Origin: Triatoma infestans
Lineage: Eukaryota; Arthropoda; Insecta; Hemiptera; Reduviidae
NCBI GenBank assembly: GCA_011037195.1
Contig: JAAEAF010014934.1
Span: forward strand, 1 to 64,000
DNA: 64,000 bases
Reading direction: 5' to 3'
Under the pieces are notes generated by a model. It was given only the letters and a program-made list of their open reading frames with translations, ran no database searches and was not told the DNA's origin. The translations under genes and the position numbers were made by a program. Positions 11,096 to 22,892 of the stretch are shown one piece after another (the stretch's first letter is position 1; every line of letters begins with the position of its first letter).

Positions 11096-12344
11096 CTAAA
11101 TTAAACCGGTTTCAAACGGCATCTGCAGTGAGCCACAAAACCAGCGCAGACCTAGAATTACTTTAATGATGAAATAAGAGCAATCGTGGGTGCCCAGAAA
11201 ACCATCCTATGTCCAATAGAGTGTAGGAGTCATGCTATGTCCCTGTCAAGAGGATTGGAGATGAGTGACGGCTTAAAATATCGCTAGAATACAAACTAGT
11301 TTAGCAGAGGAAACTAGGGCGATTAAGGAAGAAGTGAATAGAAGATGTGATGGAGAATATTGCGGGAGAGAACAAGAGATGGGGGGGGGGATGATTGAAA
11401 GGCTAGAAAGCTCTGGGAAGGAAATGCTTTGGGAAGCGGCGTATGATATTTTTTTTTTTTTATAAAAACCGCAAAAAAAAAATATTCAAATTCTTAACAA
11501 CAATTCAAAAGAAAGATTTAAAAAACCAAGTACTACTTTGAAGCTTACACATTTCATTAATAAATATACCATGGAATAATTGAATAATATATAAAAAAGA
11601 AGTTTTAGAATTTTCCGGTCTTTAATGGAAAATTTTAATTTTATTCCTTATTTTTTTATTTATTTTAATTAGAAGAAACTTTAATATAGTCGACTATATA
11701 GTTGATGCAGTCCGTTTGAACCAATTAATGCTAAGGATTTCAGAACGGGCCAATAGTATTAAGAAGGTTGGGATTTGAATGGGGAAACCTTGTAGATGAA
11801 GAGGAGTTAGTGACGACATCAAGTCTTTTGAGTCTGCCCCCTACACTACTGATGTTGAATATCTTGTCCCCTTGGTACTTGCTCTATTAAATGAAAAGGG
11901 ACTTCGTGCACCTCTTTCTCACAAACCGCTGCCATTTCTTTTCCCTTGATTACTCTTTCATTCCACCCTGTCTTTATCATCAGCCTCTTCCTTGTTCCAC
12001 TTCATCCTTCATTTTCCTAGTTATTTTCTTTTCCATTTTCCCTTAGTAATAGCTAAAAAGCTTCTAAATTATTACCATTACTTATTTTTTTTATTAAAAA
12101 AAGAGGAAAAATTATATATAAACATATATAATAAATATTATTAATTAAAGTAGTCACGTTCCTTGATTATATTATTTCTTTTATAAAATAGTATATAATA
12201 TATATATATATATCTCCAATAAAAGTGAAGATCTGCATATTATTATTTCGTAATAAGCATACGAAGTTTCAAGACAATTATTTGAGCCGTTTTTGAAGAA
12301 ATCGTAAAAAATAAAAAAATCTATTCAATAAAGTGATTAGTGAT
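11096..12344. other. No gene seen; TA microsatellite
   Basis: AT-rich. A G-run lies at 11381-11389, and a short (TA)n tract at about 12199-12212. No coding potential recognised. Confidence 0.45.
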
Positions 12345-12595
12345 ACTTCGATTGAGGAATTTTGGTAGCTACTTTCAAATGGAATGTCAAGCTTGAGCTA
12401 CCTGCGATTTTTGTTTCTGAGCTGTGCTGTTCAGATGCGCCCAAACCAATCATTTTCTAAAAAAAAAAACTTTTTGGTTTCCAAACCATTAGAAAACCAT
12501 TCAACAGGGATATTTCTGGTGGAAAAACAAATTAGAAAATTTGAAATGATAGCAATACGTCCTCATGCCGGCAATAAGTGAATGTAAAATTAATA
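12345..12595 (+). repeat. Diverged fragment of repeat C
   Basis: Shares ordered words with the end of the 1-kb repeat C seen at 47-50 kb and 56-57 kb (TTTGAGCTATGCTGTTC-like, ACCATT..CTAAAA, ATTTCYGGTGAAAAA). It is an old partial copy. Confidence 0.6.
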
Positions 12596-15500
12596 CCTCA
12601 GATTACGACATTCTCCCTCCATCAGACATTTAAGTTGGGATTAAATCAGCAAACCTTGAACAAAACAAATTTGTTTTCTTCAACTTGTCCCAAAGAAAGC
12701 CTCTGAATTAGTATTCTTCCCCTTTCTCGTTCTGTCACAGTTCATCTCGGTTATTATTGGTTTATTCCAGCATTGCCTATTTTGCATCGTTAATGGGAGA
12801 GCAAGCCTTTCATTAAACTGGTAAGACATGCAAACTTCTACAGGAGGAGGGTTCAGTTACTGGGCCAACCAATATTTCCAACACCAGCAACAGCTCTTTC
12901 ACAATTAAAGGCCAGTCAAGCCTTTTGAAATTAGTATATCCGATAATACTATTTCTGCTACTGCTTTATTTTTAGATGAGGTTTTGGAAGAGTTTTAACT
13001 GCCCTATACTCTCTCTATGCAGCATAGAGTTTTTGCCACAGGCATTCTCTTTTGAGACCTCTCCCATCTCATTATTAAGCTTTGGGAATCAGTAGGATCT
13101 AAACACGTCTAAAAAAAACTTGCAGGCGTTAGGGCCGTTCCACCGTTCCATCTCGGGTTCTTCTGACAAGAAGGTCAAATGCCGATAGTTTACAATTCTC
13201 CACAGTTAAGCTTCGATTTTCCAAAAAACCCTCTACAAAGCGTTTTCTCCAAAAAGATAGTGCTCTTAAACGCTACCATAATTTGACCTTCCAGTTAGCA
13301 GAAGGCGGATTAAATATCCTTTTCAGTTTTTCTAGTGTCACTACATTCGGAGAGTTGGTCACATTGAAGATGTTGTTAGGTTTTCATAGACTCAACAAAA
13401 TTGGTCCCACCATCGCTCATGTTGGAGCAAAATCAAGCAATAAATTTCGAAATTCCTGGAAAAAAGATTCAGTTGTCAATTAAGTAATGGGTCTCAAATT
13501 AATGCGCCGATAAAGCGGACAAGATTAGAGTCATATCGAAGACCTCAGTTCCAGGTTTCAGATAAACTGATCTCTCTAAGTTCACTTCCGTTACGTTAAA
13601 GGTAAACACTTGCTTCATTCGCTTATAAAGCAAGGGCACAGCGGAAGTCACCATTTTTTTTAATGAATTATATAGCCTCTTCACCTCAAGAAGCTATTAT
13701 GAGGCTATTATTACATTGCACAACTGGCTCATACTTCAAGAAAATTCTAGTAGAAAGCTGTGTGACAAGTGTATAAATTTATTTGGGAGATAATGTCAAT
13801 AAGTAGGTAAATTGTGCGGCCTCATTTAATAATAATAACAACACATTACAATTAGTAAACCGGAAGTGCGCTTTTACTGTACATTTTATTCAGTTTTCGA
13901 CTTCCCCTAGCTATTAAATGGACATTATAGACTTTTCCTGTTGTAATGTTCTATTCTAATGTTTCTGTTGTAATGAAATAAAAGATATTTTATGGGGAAA
14001 TAGGGTAGTTAGACTATTGGATTAGTATGTTATATTGTTTACCAAGTTTAAAACTAAATTTTATACTAAAATAATTGTGTTTTGAATTGAATTGTGGAAG
14101 AAAACTATTTCATTCATCATAAAATTCGTATTGTAGGTCTGTGGTATATAATAAAACAAAACAAAAAAAAAGTAATAGTTTAGACTATAGCATATTGGCA
14201 TATGGCATTAGCCGATTATTCAAAAAGTTGGAAGTGAATCCTCCTGTTAGACCATATGTAGAAGTTATCTTCGACCCTTCGAACTTTCTCGTCCTTTCAT
14301 ATTCTATTCTTTTCTATATCATCCCTTCACTATTCTCCTACCACTCTTATTCACATTATACCATTTATTGAAAGCAATTTCCACAATTCTGCAATATTGT
14401 GTTTCACCAGTGCATAACTTCCTTCCGGTAGACCCATCCTATACTGGAAAAGTTTATTTCACTCTCTCTCTATCTGATTTGGAGTTCCGATTGTATTAGC
14501 ATTTACTTCTCATTTTATGAAGCTCTATTGGACCATTATCAGAAATAATTTGCCTTTTATCAGAACAATTGTTTTATTTATTTATTTTTACATTGCAATA
14601 GTAAAATTATTAATTGAATGATTGAAATTAAGTTTAGGCTTTGAATTGATTGTTTTATCTTTGATACGATCCCGTATTAAGTTCGATTCATATCTAGGCA
14701 CTGCTATAGTGGTTAGAGGTCACCAAACTGAGTTGGTACGCGATTTTATCTTTGCACTTTTTTATAAATAATGTTTTAATATGAAAAAAAGCGGAAGTAA
14801 AGTGTGTTATTAACTGCTTGCTATCTTATATCAAAAACGATGATAATTGGAAATAGAGCTTGCCTGGGGATAATAAATAATTTATAATAATTTGGATTTT
14901 TAAACGTTGCCATCATTAGTAATGAATATTTATTGTCAGACCTGTGACTATAATATGATTATGATCTCTGATTTGACGGGGTTATTGTTGAGGATTACGC
15001 AAACAATCCAGGTTGATTTGTTGAAATATGAACCCCAAAATAAAGCGATTTAATTAAAAGTTAAAAGAACAATGATTTTTGCTATATTTGAGATTATGGC
15101 ACGTGAGATATAGTTAGAGACTAGGAATATTAATAGAACATGTTAATTGTACTGCTTGTCTGCGAGCTCTGCTTGTTACTCTTAATAAGTCTTTCGCACA
15201 GATTCATATAGGGGGGCCGAAGATTTCTTAGTGTAGAGAGAACTGGAGGATTATTTTATACCACTCGACTATGGTACAAATTATTTTAATGGTGCTTATA
15301 TTTCATATTTACATTTTGGTTACGCTTATTTTAGGGTTTAATTGAAAATGTTCATGGATTAAGGCAAACTAATACGGAACTTAGAGGAAGAAATTCCTTT
15401 TCATAAAATAGGTGGATGAATGAATACTTAATACTAACGACTTCTTGCAAGTTTTACGATTCTAATTGACAGTCTCTTTTTTTTAATTGCAAGTTTACTA

Positions 15501-16339
15501 AATTTTCAGTGGGGTTTGCGTTACTTGTAAATAAAGGTGATAGGGATTTTACTTGTATACCAGAATATGACTATTTTGGTGGCCCTATCCTCTCTCTTAA
15601 CCACTTAACAAATATTATAATAGCACTTTCAATTTAATTTTAAATCACATTCCTCCAGAAACCTATTCCTCCAGTTTTATAACTATTTAGTTTCCAAGTT
15701 TTAAAAGAAAGAAGATCTTGGAACAGATTTCGAGAAAATTGTCTGTTTATATCTGTTTATAAATAGTATTAAATTATAATCAAATATAGAATGTGAACAT
15801 TCAAATATATTGAAGCTTGTTTGAATCAAATGACATTTTAAAGATGTTTCACTAGCTAATAAAGTTAGATACTAGTATTCCACAACCTTATTGTAATGCC
15901 AAGTTTGTTTCACTAGTATTAATAACCTCAGGCCTAATATATCAAACAGTCATTGCACTCTTGTCTATTTTGATAAAGATTTATGGGAATCTTACCTGAT
16001 TGTATTCCATCACGTTACTTACTACATTCACGTTCTATAATTTCCTGTTATTTCATTTATGTACTATTTCTCTACACCTGCCGCTATCTTGATATCTTGA
16101 CCAAATTTCGCCGCCATTTTTTGAGGCGGCTTGAGACCGTATTCATGAATTGTGTAAATACTGACATTTCGCCCTTAATGCAATAATAGGTTTCTTCAAG
16201 GTTGTTGTTGTTGTTTTTGAGTTTTATATTAACATCCTACAAAATGAAACCAGCTATATAAACTGAAGAAGCCTTAGCATATGGACGGAACGTGGATTAT
16301 TATCCATATGTGAGGGTTTACGGCTTAAAACCTATGTAT
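12596..16339. other. Long AT-rich stretch without a recognised gene
   Basis: 3.7 kb with no coding region supported. 13855-13905 carries a small repeat C fragment, including ACCGGAAGTG (13859-13868). 14655-14760 has a weak tRNA-like word (GTTCGATTC) that I could not extend. Everything else is featureless to the eye. Confidence 0.4.
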
Positions 16340-16731
16340 TGTAATGTTTTTCTTTCTAAACTAATTACTGCAACTAGTTTTAAGTGGGTTCGTATAGATA
16401 AAATAGTCTAAACTTCAATAAAGAAAACACCAATTTATTGCTATACACAATAAATTATTAAATACAACGCTTAATAATAATTATTTCACAGTTTAAACAC
16501 AAAAGTTCACTTTGTTCACTTTTGTACACTTTTCACAAACTAATAACTTCGTTTGTAACTGGGAACTCTCTCAACTCTCTGTGGTCCCTCTATTTATACC
16601 GGTAGCGAACCTTCCAGAATCTTCTCAATTATTCCAGTCAAATCTAGAGCGCCGCCAGCGCTTCCTGCGGCCACTAAGAGAACCTTAGGTACCTGTCTTC
16701 TCTCCTAGATGGCACCACTAGCTGCGTTACA
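16340..16731 (-). repeat. Solo LTR, gypsy-like family 1, copy 1
   Basis: 392 bp from TGTAATG to CGTTACA. Flanks GTAT (left) and ATAT (right) are a probable 4-bp duplication with one change. A TATAAATA box lies on the minus strand (plus 16591-16598), followed by a plausible start region, which suggests transcription leftward. The copy at 21684-22080 is closely similar along its length. No internal region adjoins it, so it is a solo LTR left by recombination. Confidence 0.85.
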
Positions 16732-17174
16732 ATATTTTAATATTTATTTTTGCATTAACATATATGTACAGTATAAAAGAAAAAAATCACTAATAAGAAC
16801 TTCCGGTAGTGGTAAAAAATTCAAATCGTCATAAGAAACAGTTTAGGTTCTAGAGGGTTCTTAATCTGAAAACTACAGATTATCAACAATCCAGAAAAGA
16901 TTATAGGGTTTAATTCTAATATGCAAAGAACAATTCTTTCTTCGCATTCGGTGGCTATTCAATGAGAACCTCTTCCAAATGGAATTCATTCAATTTTTGT
17001 TTTTTTTTTTGCCCAAGAAGACGTTGGGGATTGCAGACAGACAGGTCTAAGTTTTCGGCATGCCATATTCTACAGATATACAGTACTCCTGCTAAAAAGG
17101 ACCATTTATTTTCTAAATGCTCCTCAATAATGTTACATGTATTAGTGGATTACATTTCAGTTCAACTAAATATT
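16732..17174. other. No gene seen
   Basis: AT-rich sequence between the solo LTR and the SINE; 17167-17174 is the probable left target duplication of the SINE. Confidence 0.4.
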
Positions 17175-17380
17175 ATTTGCTATACTAGCAACGCGGAGAT
17201 CCCGGGTTCGAATCTACCCTTACATTTTCTCTTCCCAGAAGCCTCTACAGCTCACTGTCTGGTGATGGGCAAATTGACTCTAACGAGAAAACACTGTCCG
17301 GAGGCCGGCAGTGTACTGAAAAGGCTCCGGACGCAAATGACCTTAGATGTCGCGCCTTAAATTAAAAAAAAATAAATAAA
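17175..17380 (+). repeat. tRNA-derived SINE, near full length
   Basis: The head contains a tRNA-like stretch with a polymerase III B box, GGGTTCGAATCT (17204-17215), preceded by GCGGAGATCCC. The body has CACTGTCCGGAGGCCGGCAG; the 3' end reads CGCGCCTTAAATTAAAAA and an A-rich tail. TAAATATT flanks it (17167-17174, 17381-17388), a possible 8-bp duplication. Related copies lie at 33075, 53850, 51984, 19752 and 63891. It has no coding capacity and would depend on a LINE for mobility. Confidence 0.8.
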
Positions 17381-17739
17381 TAAATATTTGAAGATAAGTA
17401 AGTAAATTTATATAAATTCTGTTAAAACATAAGATCAAATGCATTAATTATTTTTAATCTATGACAAGCAACAAAATTACATTTTGATATATGTAAACTT
17501 AATTTTTGTCAATGGGAAATAAATAATAGTAATAAAGGTTAATTATGTTCATAACAAAAATACCAGAGATATAAATATATTTTACAAATATTATATAAAT
17601 TAGATTTCTAAATTAAATAGAAAATATTGATTACAAAATCGTGAAAAAATGAATAGAGAAATTCACTTTAAGTCAGATTCGGAAACTGGCCATTTCTAAA
17701 TATAAGCCCAAAATATAAGCTAACTTTTAATCAAGCTTT

Positions 17740-18015
17740 TTAAGATGTTGAATCAGTTGGCACCCCACACTCCAATAGATTGCATTTGGAAAGGCAGTGA
17801 CTCATGCTTGGCACATGGAAAAAACGCTCCCCATATCTTCTCCACAAACGGCCCCGATAATCTGATTGGCAAAACAGAACCGGAACTCATCACTGGACTT
17901 AGCTCTTTCATTATAGAGCTTCAAATAAGATGTTGGCTTGCAAAAACTCGTCTTTCTACGTGTTGTTTCTCAAGAAGTAGAGGATGTAATGCGGAGCGTC
18001 TGCTGTTTACCTGAG
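17740..18015 (-). pseudogene. Tc1-like transposase fossil, copy 1
   Basis: The minus strand shows the first catalytic block as SDEFRFCFANQ followed by degenerate sequence with a stop. The same region is present as a second copy at 20365-20600 (shared words ATTGCATTTGG, AAAGGCAGTGACTCA, AGATGCTGG). Only part of the catalytic domain survives; no terminal repeats were found. Confidence 0.6.
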
Positions 18016-18029
18016 TTTTCATTCGAAGT

Positions 18030-19300
18030 AGTGGGGTGATTCCGGGTGAGTTATCATATCCGGTATAGATGCCGCACCTCCAGTTTTTCCAGTCTAGCGG
18101 TCTAGACTGCAGTCTAATGCGTAGTGTAGGTGCAGAGCGGGCTGCAGTGAACTAGTGTAATGCGTAAATTCAAGTTTTGTGATTACCCCGTTGAGTTTTA
18201 AGAGTTTTATGTAAGATAAGTAGACAATCCTGGCATACAATATTTTTACGCCTTATACTAAAGTTGTTTCTGTAGGTAAATCGCTTAAGCATGCGTAATT
18301 TTGTTGTACTAAGCGTAGCATGTGTGTAGAACGTTATGGCTGTGATAACGCCATTTTTGTTTTCACGATTAGCCAGCCAGCCACTTGGTGTGGCATCAAT
18401 CTCCTATAAAATAGGAAAGATGCCGCACCTCGATCCGGTATTCTCGCCACTCTTTTTTCTGTCCAGTATACATGCCACAGGTATTGAAACTGTAACCAAC
18501 ATTTATTTTAGACTTATTATTACTGTGTACCTACCTCAAACTAACTTGCAGCCTACAAAAACCCTTACCTGAAACCAGCTATGAAAATCCAGATACTCCA
18601 CCACCTTTAAAATACCTGCCTCCGAGATTGTTCTCACGTGCCCACTGGATATCCAACTAAACGAACAACATCAATCGCCAGCGCAGCCTAGTTCTTTTAT
18701 ACTGAGCCGCGCGACGCTGAATGGCTGAACAGCCGAAGTCATGTCGTAGAGAAAAAAAAACATTTCTGTGCAAAGTAGGTAAAGATTAGATTCATTTGCT
18801 GAACGAAACTTTAATTTATGTTATAATTGCTTGAAGTGTTCAAGTTTAGCTTAGTTTAATTCACAAACTATGTTTAACACGACCACACAGTTACATTGCT
18901 TTCAACCTCCTCGTGCTGTTAGGCTTAGACATTTCCATAAATGTGTTTTAATGTTTTTTTAAAGTAATGTAAATCCTAGTATGTATTAATAAGCGTTCAG
19001 TCTATAATAAAGTGTTTGTAGGGTACAGTCTTTGAAATGAATAATTGGTTTTTTATGAAGCTCCGCTTACCTCCCGTACAAGTGCGGCATCTCACACGTA
19101 TATCCCGGGTTAGATGCTTCAAGGTAAAAGAAGTTATAATGACATAGTGAGACATTGTTTTCGTTATTTATCTTAATACAAATGATGTATATTTGTTACT
19201 GAACTGTACTGCATACTTCATTTTATGTTGTTTTTGTGTGAATTATGGGACAATTTGCATGAATCTCAAAAAACATGCGGCATCTCTTCCCAATTTCCTA
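18030..19300. repeat. Region with paired GATGCCGCA motifs
   Basis: GATGCCGCACCTC occurs forward at 18068-18080 and 18419-18431. Its reverse (GCGGCATCTC) occurs at about 19084 and 19278. Two forward then two reverse copies suggest ends of small inverted-repeat elements. 18690-18760 also shares GAATGGCTGAACAGCC-like sequence with 62440-62475, the tail of a retrotransposon remnant. No gene seen. Confidence 0.45.
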
Positions 19301-19751
19301 TATTTAAAATTTCTGTAGCGTAAGGATCAAATTTTCACAAGTTCCAAAAACATAAAGAGCTTTTACTATAAACAAATAAATATAATATTTTTAATCTAAA
19401 TAAATTAGCCAATAAACGCAAAAGAAATAAAAGTGGTAAGAAATACTGGCCATTAGAAAAGAAATAAGCCGTGCGAGTGTAGAGGCGGTCTGTAGCAGAA
19501 AAGTACTTTTGGGATTAGCCTTTATTCATGGTATGCCACATCAGGGATCTCACCCGCCGCCTACTGGCCACTATAATATGATATTACTTATTCCTCTTGT
19601 ACTGTAATGCTGGTATTATTCCTGCACTTCTAAGAATAGGAAAATAAATACCCTTGACTTCCATATAAACATTAACAGTTCAACAAGAAATAGTTAGTTG
19701 GTAGAATAATAATCACAATAAACCATAATTTTTATTATTAATGCTTAAATA
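19301..19751. other. No gene seen
   Basis: AT-rich sequence with no recognised motif. Confidence 0.4.
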
Positions 19752-19784
19752 ATTTTTTTTTTTAATTTAAGGTGCGTCAACAAG
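19752..19784 (-). repeat. SINE 3'-end fragment
   Basis: On the minus strand it reads GACGCACCTTAAATTAAAAA, the terminal segment of the SINE family. Confidence 0.5.
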
Positions 19785-20024
19785 GTTAAATAATATAAAA
19801 AAGTATATTTCAACAATATTATATCAAATAGGCTTCAGATATTCTCATTAGGATGAAACTTCTCCGTATAAAATACGATAAGACTATAGAGGAACAGAGC
19901 AATTTGCTCTCACCAATTTCTCCATTCCTTGTTATTACTTCATTTATTTACAAATAAAAACGGAACCAAAAAACATCATCAAGAAATTTAACAGTTATTA
20001 GTTTTATATAAATTTCTGTATAAA

Positions 20025-20560
20025 CTAGGGCGTAGAGCATTCGTCTACTAGGCATCCAGTAAATAAACGATCGGGTTTCATTTTGTGAAACTTTAGGCCT
20101 AATTGTTTCCGCACGATTTCTAACTCGTCCCCAATAATATTCCATACGCATTCTATAAGTTTCATGCCGGGAGAACTATGCATTGTGATAATTCTTCTAC
20201 CTACTCCAAATATTGTGTTTGGAGCTGTACGCATTTGCACAAAGTTGTCTTCAATAAATGGAGCAAATAGGATCACAGCTTCCAGAAGAACATCTTCAGT
20301 GTACCTGTGTGCGGTCAATGTTATTTAATGTATGACAATCAGTTCAGTGGGCCTAGATTCCATCCCACTCTATAACTGATTGCATTTGGTAAAGGCAGTG
20401 ACTCAAGCGTGGCACATGAAAAAGAGCGCATTCCACGTCCCCTGCACTAATGGTCCTGGTTATCTAATTGGAAAAACAGTACCGGGTTTCATTTGTGAAG
20501 AGAATAGCTGCACATTGATCAAGAGTCCAAATGAGATGCTGGTTTGCAAAAAGTCGTCTT
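20025..20560 (-). pseudogene. Tc1-like transposase fossil, copy 2
   Basis: Reading leftward: first catalytic block degraded to FTNETRYCF (about 20500), a stretch with stops, then a 97-codon frame starting LTAHRYTEDVLLEAV, with the second catalytic block replaced by MRTAPN (MQDNA expected) and a third block MKLIECVWNIIG that retains the catalytic Glu position of NPIEHVWD. The order matches Tc1 transposases, but the triad is broken and frames are interrupted. It is parallel to copy 1 at 17740. Confidence 0.7.
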
Positions 20561-20639
20561 TCTTCTCGGTGCCCCTCCAGCAATAGAGGACCTGTCGAGG
20601 GACACTCGCGCAGCCACTTCCGACCGTTGTATAAAGCTA

Positions 20640-21683
20640 CATTACGGACTGTTTGCCGTTGGTAGTGCAGTTAAATAATAGTTCCACAGTACGGTAAATG
20701 CTATAAAAAGGTGATCTCTAGTTGTGATACATCACGGTCGATCCTTCCTTCGATCAATACTTTCAGTGACCCTTAATTTGTTGCACACGATGACTTGGGC
20801 TTGGCCGACACCTCGCCCCTCCTTGGCCGAAGTATCTTGGCCCGGACGAGATCTTCTCGTCTTAGAATCTTAAAAAAAAAAATTACTTAATTGACTTTTA
20901 ACCTCGAAGAAAAAAGTTATTTAAATAAAAAAAAAATTACTTAAAAAGTTACCGTTGTTTGATTGGTCAAAGACGAATTCCAACTGGTTTACATTAAATC
21001 ATCACATTTCGTTATTTGCCCACATTGGGATCGGATAGCTTTTTTCGAATCATTTATTTATACTTAAATTTAAACTAAATAAATGAACAATTTTTTGTAA
21101 CGGATTGCCACTGTGTGGTGCTTTTTTTGGGTTACCTCCAAAAAAAAAATGAATCAAAATTTTAGTATTACTATAATATTTTAGCAAATATCCAGTTTAC
21201 TCCAATGATATTTTGTTATAAAGAAGAGAAGTATTTGGTAATGTGATCCTCTTATACGATTCATATCACATTGAGCCCTTCAGCACTCCATCCTATTTTA
21301 TATATATATATATCAATCTTGCATTCTCATATATTGGTGAAATATATGTTTAGAAGCTCTTTGAATACCTGAGATTATTACGGCAATAAATCTCTTCCCT
21401 TTCTGTCACTTTTTTTTTATTTATTTCATCAAGTGTTCGTGACTTTTCACTACAATCCATATAACAGGAAACATTGGCGGTTTTATTCTTGATGTCTGTA
21501 AATTCCTTGGAATGGGGAAGAAGGTATTGAAAAATAATGTTTGCTCCAATAATTTACCAATACTTTTACTTTTTACTTATTGCTGGAGAAGCAAATATGA
21601 GAAATTTTCAAAATTGAAGTTTTACCATTGTTTGTTTTTTTGTTGTTTTTTTTGAGAAATATAATTGACAAGCTTTAATATAT
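20640..21683. other. No gene seen
   Basis: AT-rich, with a TA microsatellite at about 21300-21312. No coding signal. Confidence 0.4.
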
Positions 21684-22080
21684 TGTAACGTTTTTCCCTC
21701 TAAACTAGCTCCTGCAATTAGTTTTAAGTGGGTTCGTATACATAAAATACTCTAAACTTCAATAAAGAAAACACCAATTTGTTGTTATACACAAAAAATT
21801 ACAAAATACAACACATAATAATAATTACTTCACTGTTTTAAACCACAAAAGTTCACTTTGTTCACTTTTTATACACTTTTCACAAACTAGTGACTTCGTT
21901 CGTAACTGGAAAAACTCTCTCAACTCTCTGCGGTCCCACTATTTATACCGGTGGGGAATCTTCTAGAACTTCCTCGATTCCTCTAGAGAGAACTAGAGCG
22001 CCGCCAGCGTTCCCAGCGGCCACTAGGAGAACCTTAGGTACCTGCCTTCTCTCCTAGATGGCACCTCTGGCTGCGTTACA
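21684..22080 (-). repeat. Solo LTR, gypsy-like family 1, copy 2
   Basis: 397 bp, TGTAACG to CGTTACA, flanked by a perfect ATAT duplication (21680-21683, 22081-22084). TATAAATA on the minus strand (plus 21940-21947) gives the orientation. Closely similar to 16340-16731. A 4-bp duplication with TG...CA ends fits Ty3/gypsy-type integration. Confidence 0.9.
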
Positions 22081-22892
22081 ATATATATTACATATATCGA
22101 AAAAGTTCAATAGGACGTACTACAAATTTACATATAATTTTGGATACTTTTCACGTCTCCATTAATTATTGATAAAATAATTTGTGAGAAACATTTAGTT
22201 TCTCCTACCTTTCTCATACTGCCATTATTATAATTATAATTAACTTTTCTTTTTTTTTGGCATTAGCTCTGATGGCCATAGCCATAAGGTATATTATTAA
22301 AAAATACATAATAAACAAGCTGGTAATTAACCTATTATATTATATGCCCATCGCGTCCAGAATATATTTTTATGAATTATATTTAATAAATCAACATTAC
22401 ATGTGCTCCTGTATCTAGAATGAGAAGGCACGGCACTTTCTCATCACTACACAACCCCGCACAGACACACCCACCAGATTAAGGCTTCCGATCAAAGATA
22501 AAGGAAGCAGGCTTCCGCAGCCAACAGTCGCCACTCCTGTGTGGCGAGCAACTCCTCACTCACACCAAGCTTTCCTTCCTTAACCTAGAATAAAAACTCA
22601 CATTCATTCCAGTAATTACGTCCACACTAATAAATACTTGCAAAACAATAATTACTTTCATACCAATAAAATATACATATAATAAAAAGACACCCCTATA
22701 AATAAATACGTGCTACCATGAAGGTGAATTACCAATATACAGATACTCGTGATAAAATTATTTATATACTGACTATATTTTACCATTCTATATACATACT
22801 AAGAATTATAGGTACAATCGTGTAAATAAAAATTGCGTTGGGAAGGGGTACTCAATATTCCACTTTCCCTTGTATTTTTATTCTAAAATAAT

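Noticed and set aside
12199..12214. TA and TG/CA microsatellites (also 47193-47220, 49868-49890)
   Set aside because: Ordinary simple repeats; the latter two are interesting only as markers of the inverted arms of repeat C.
16962..17360. 132-codon open frame on plus
   Set aside because: It overlaps the SINE (B box and A-rich tail) and low-complexity T runs; no protein pattern.
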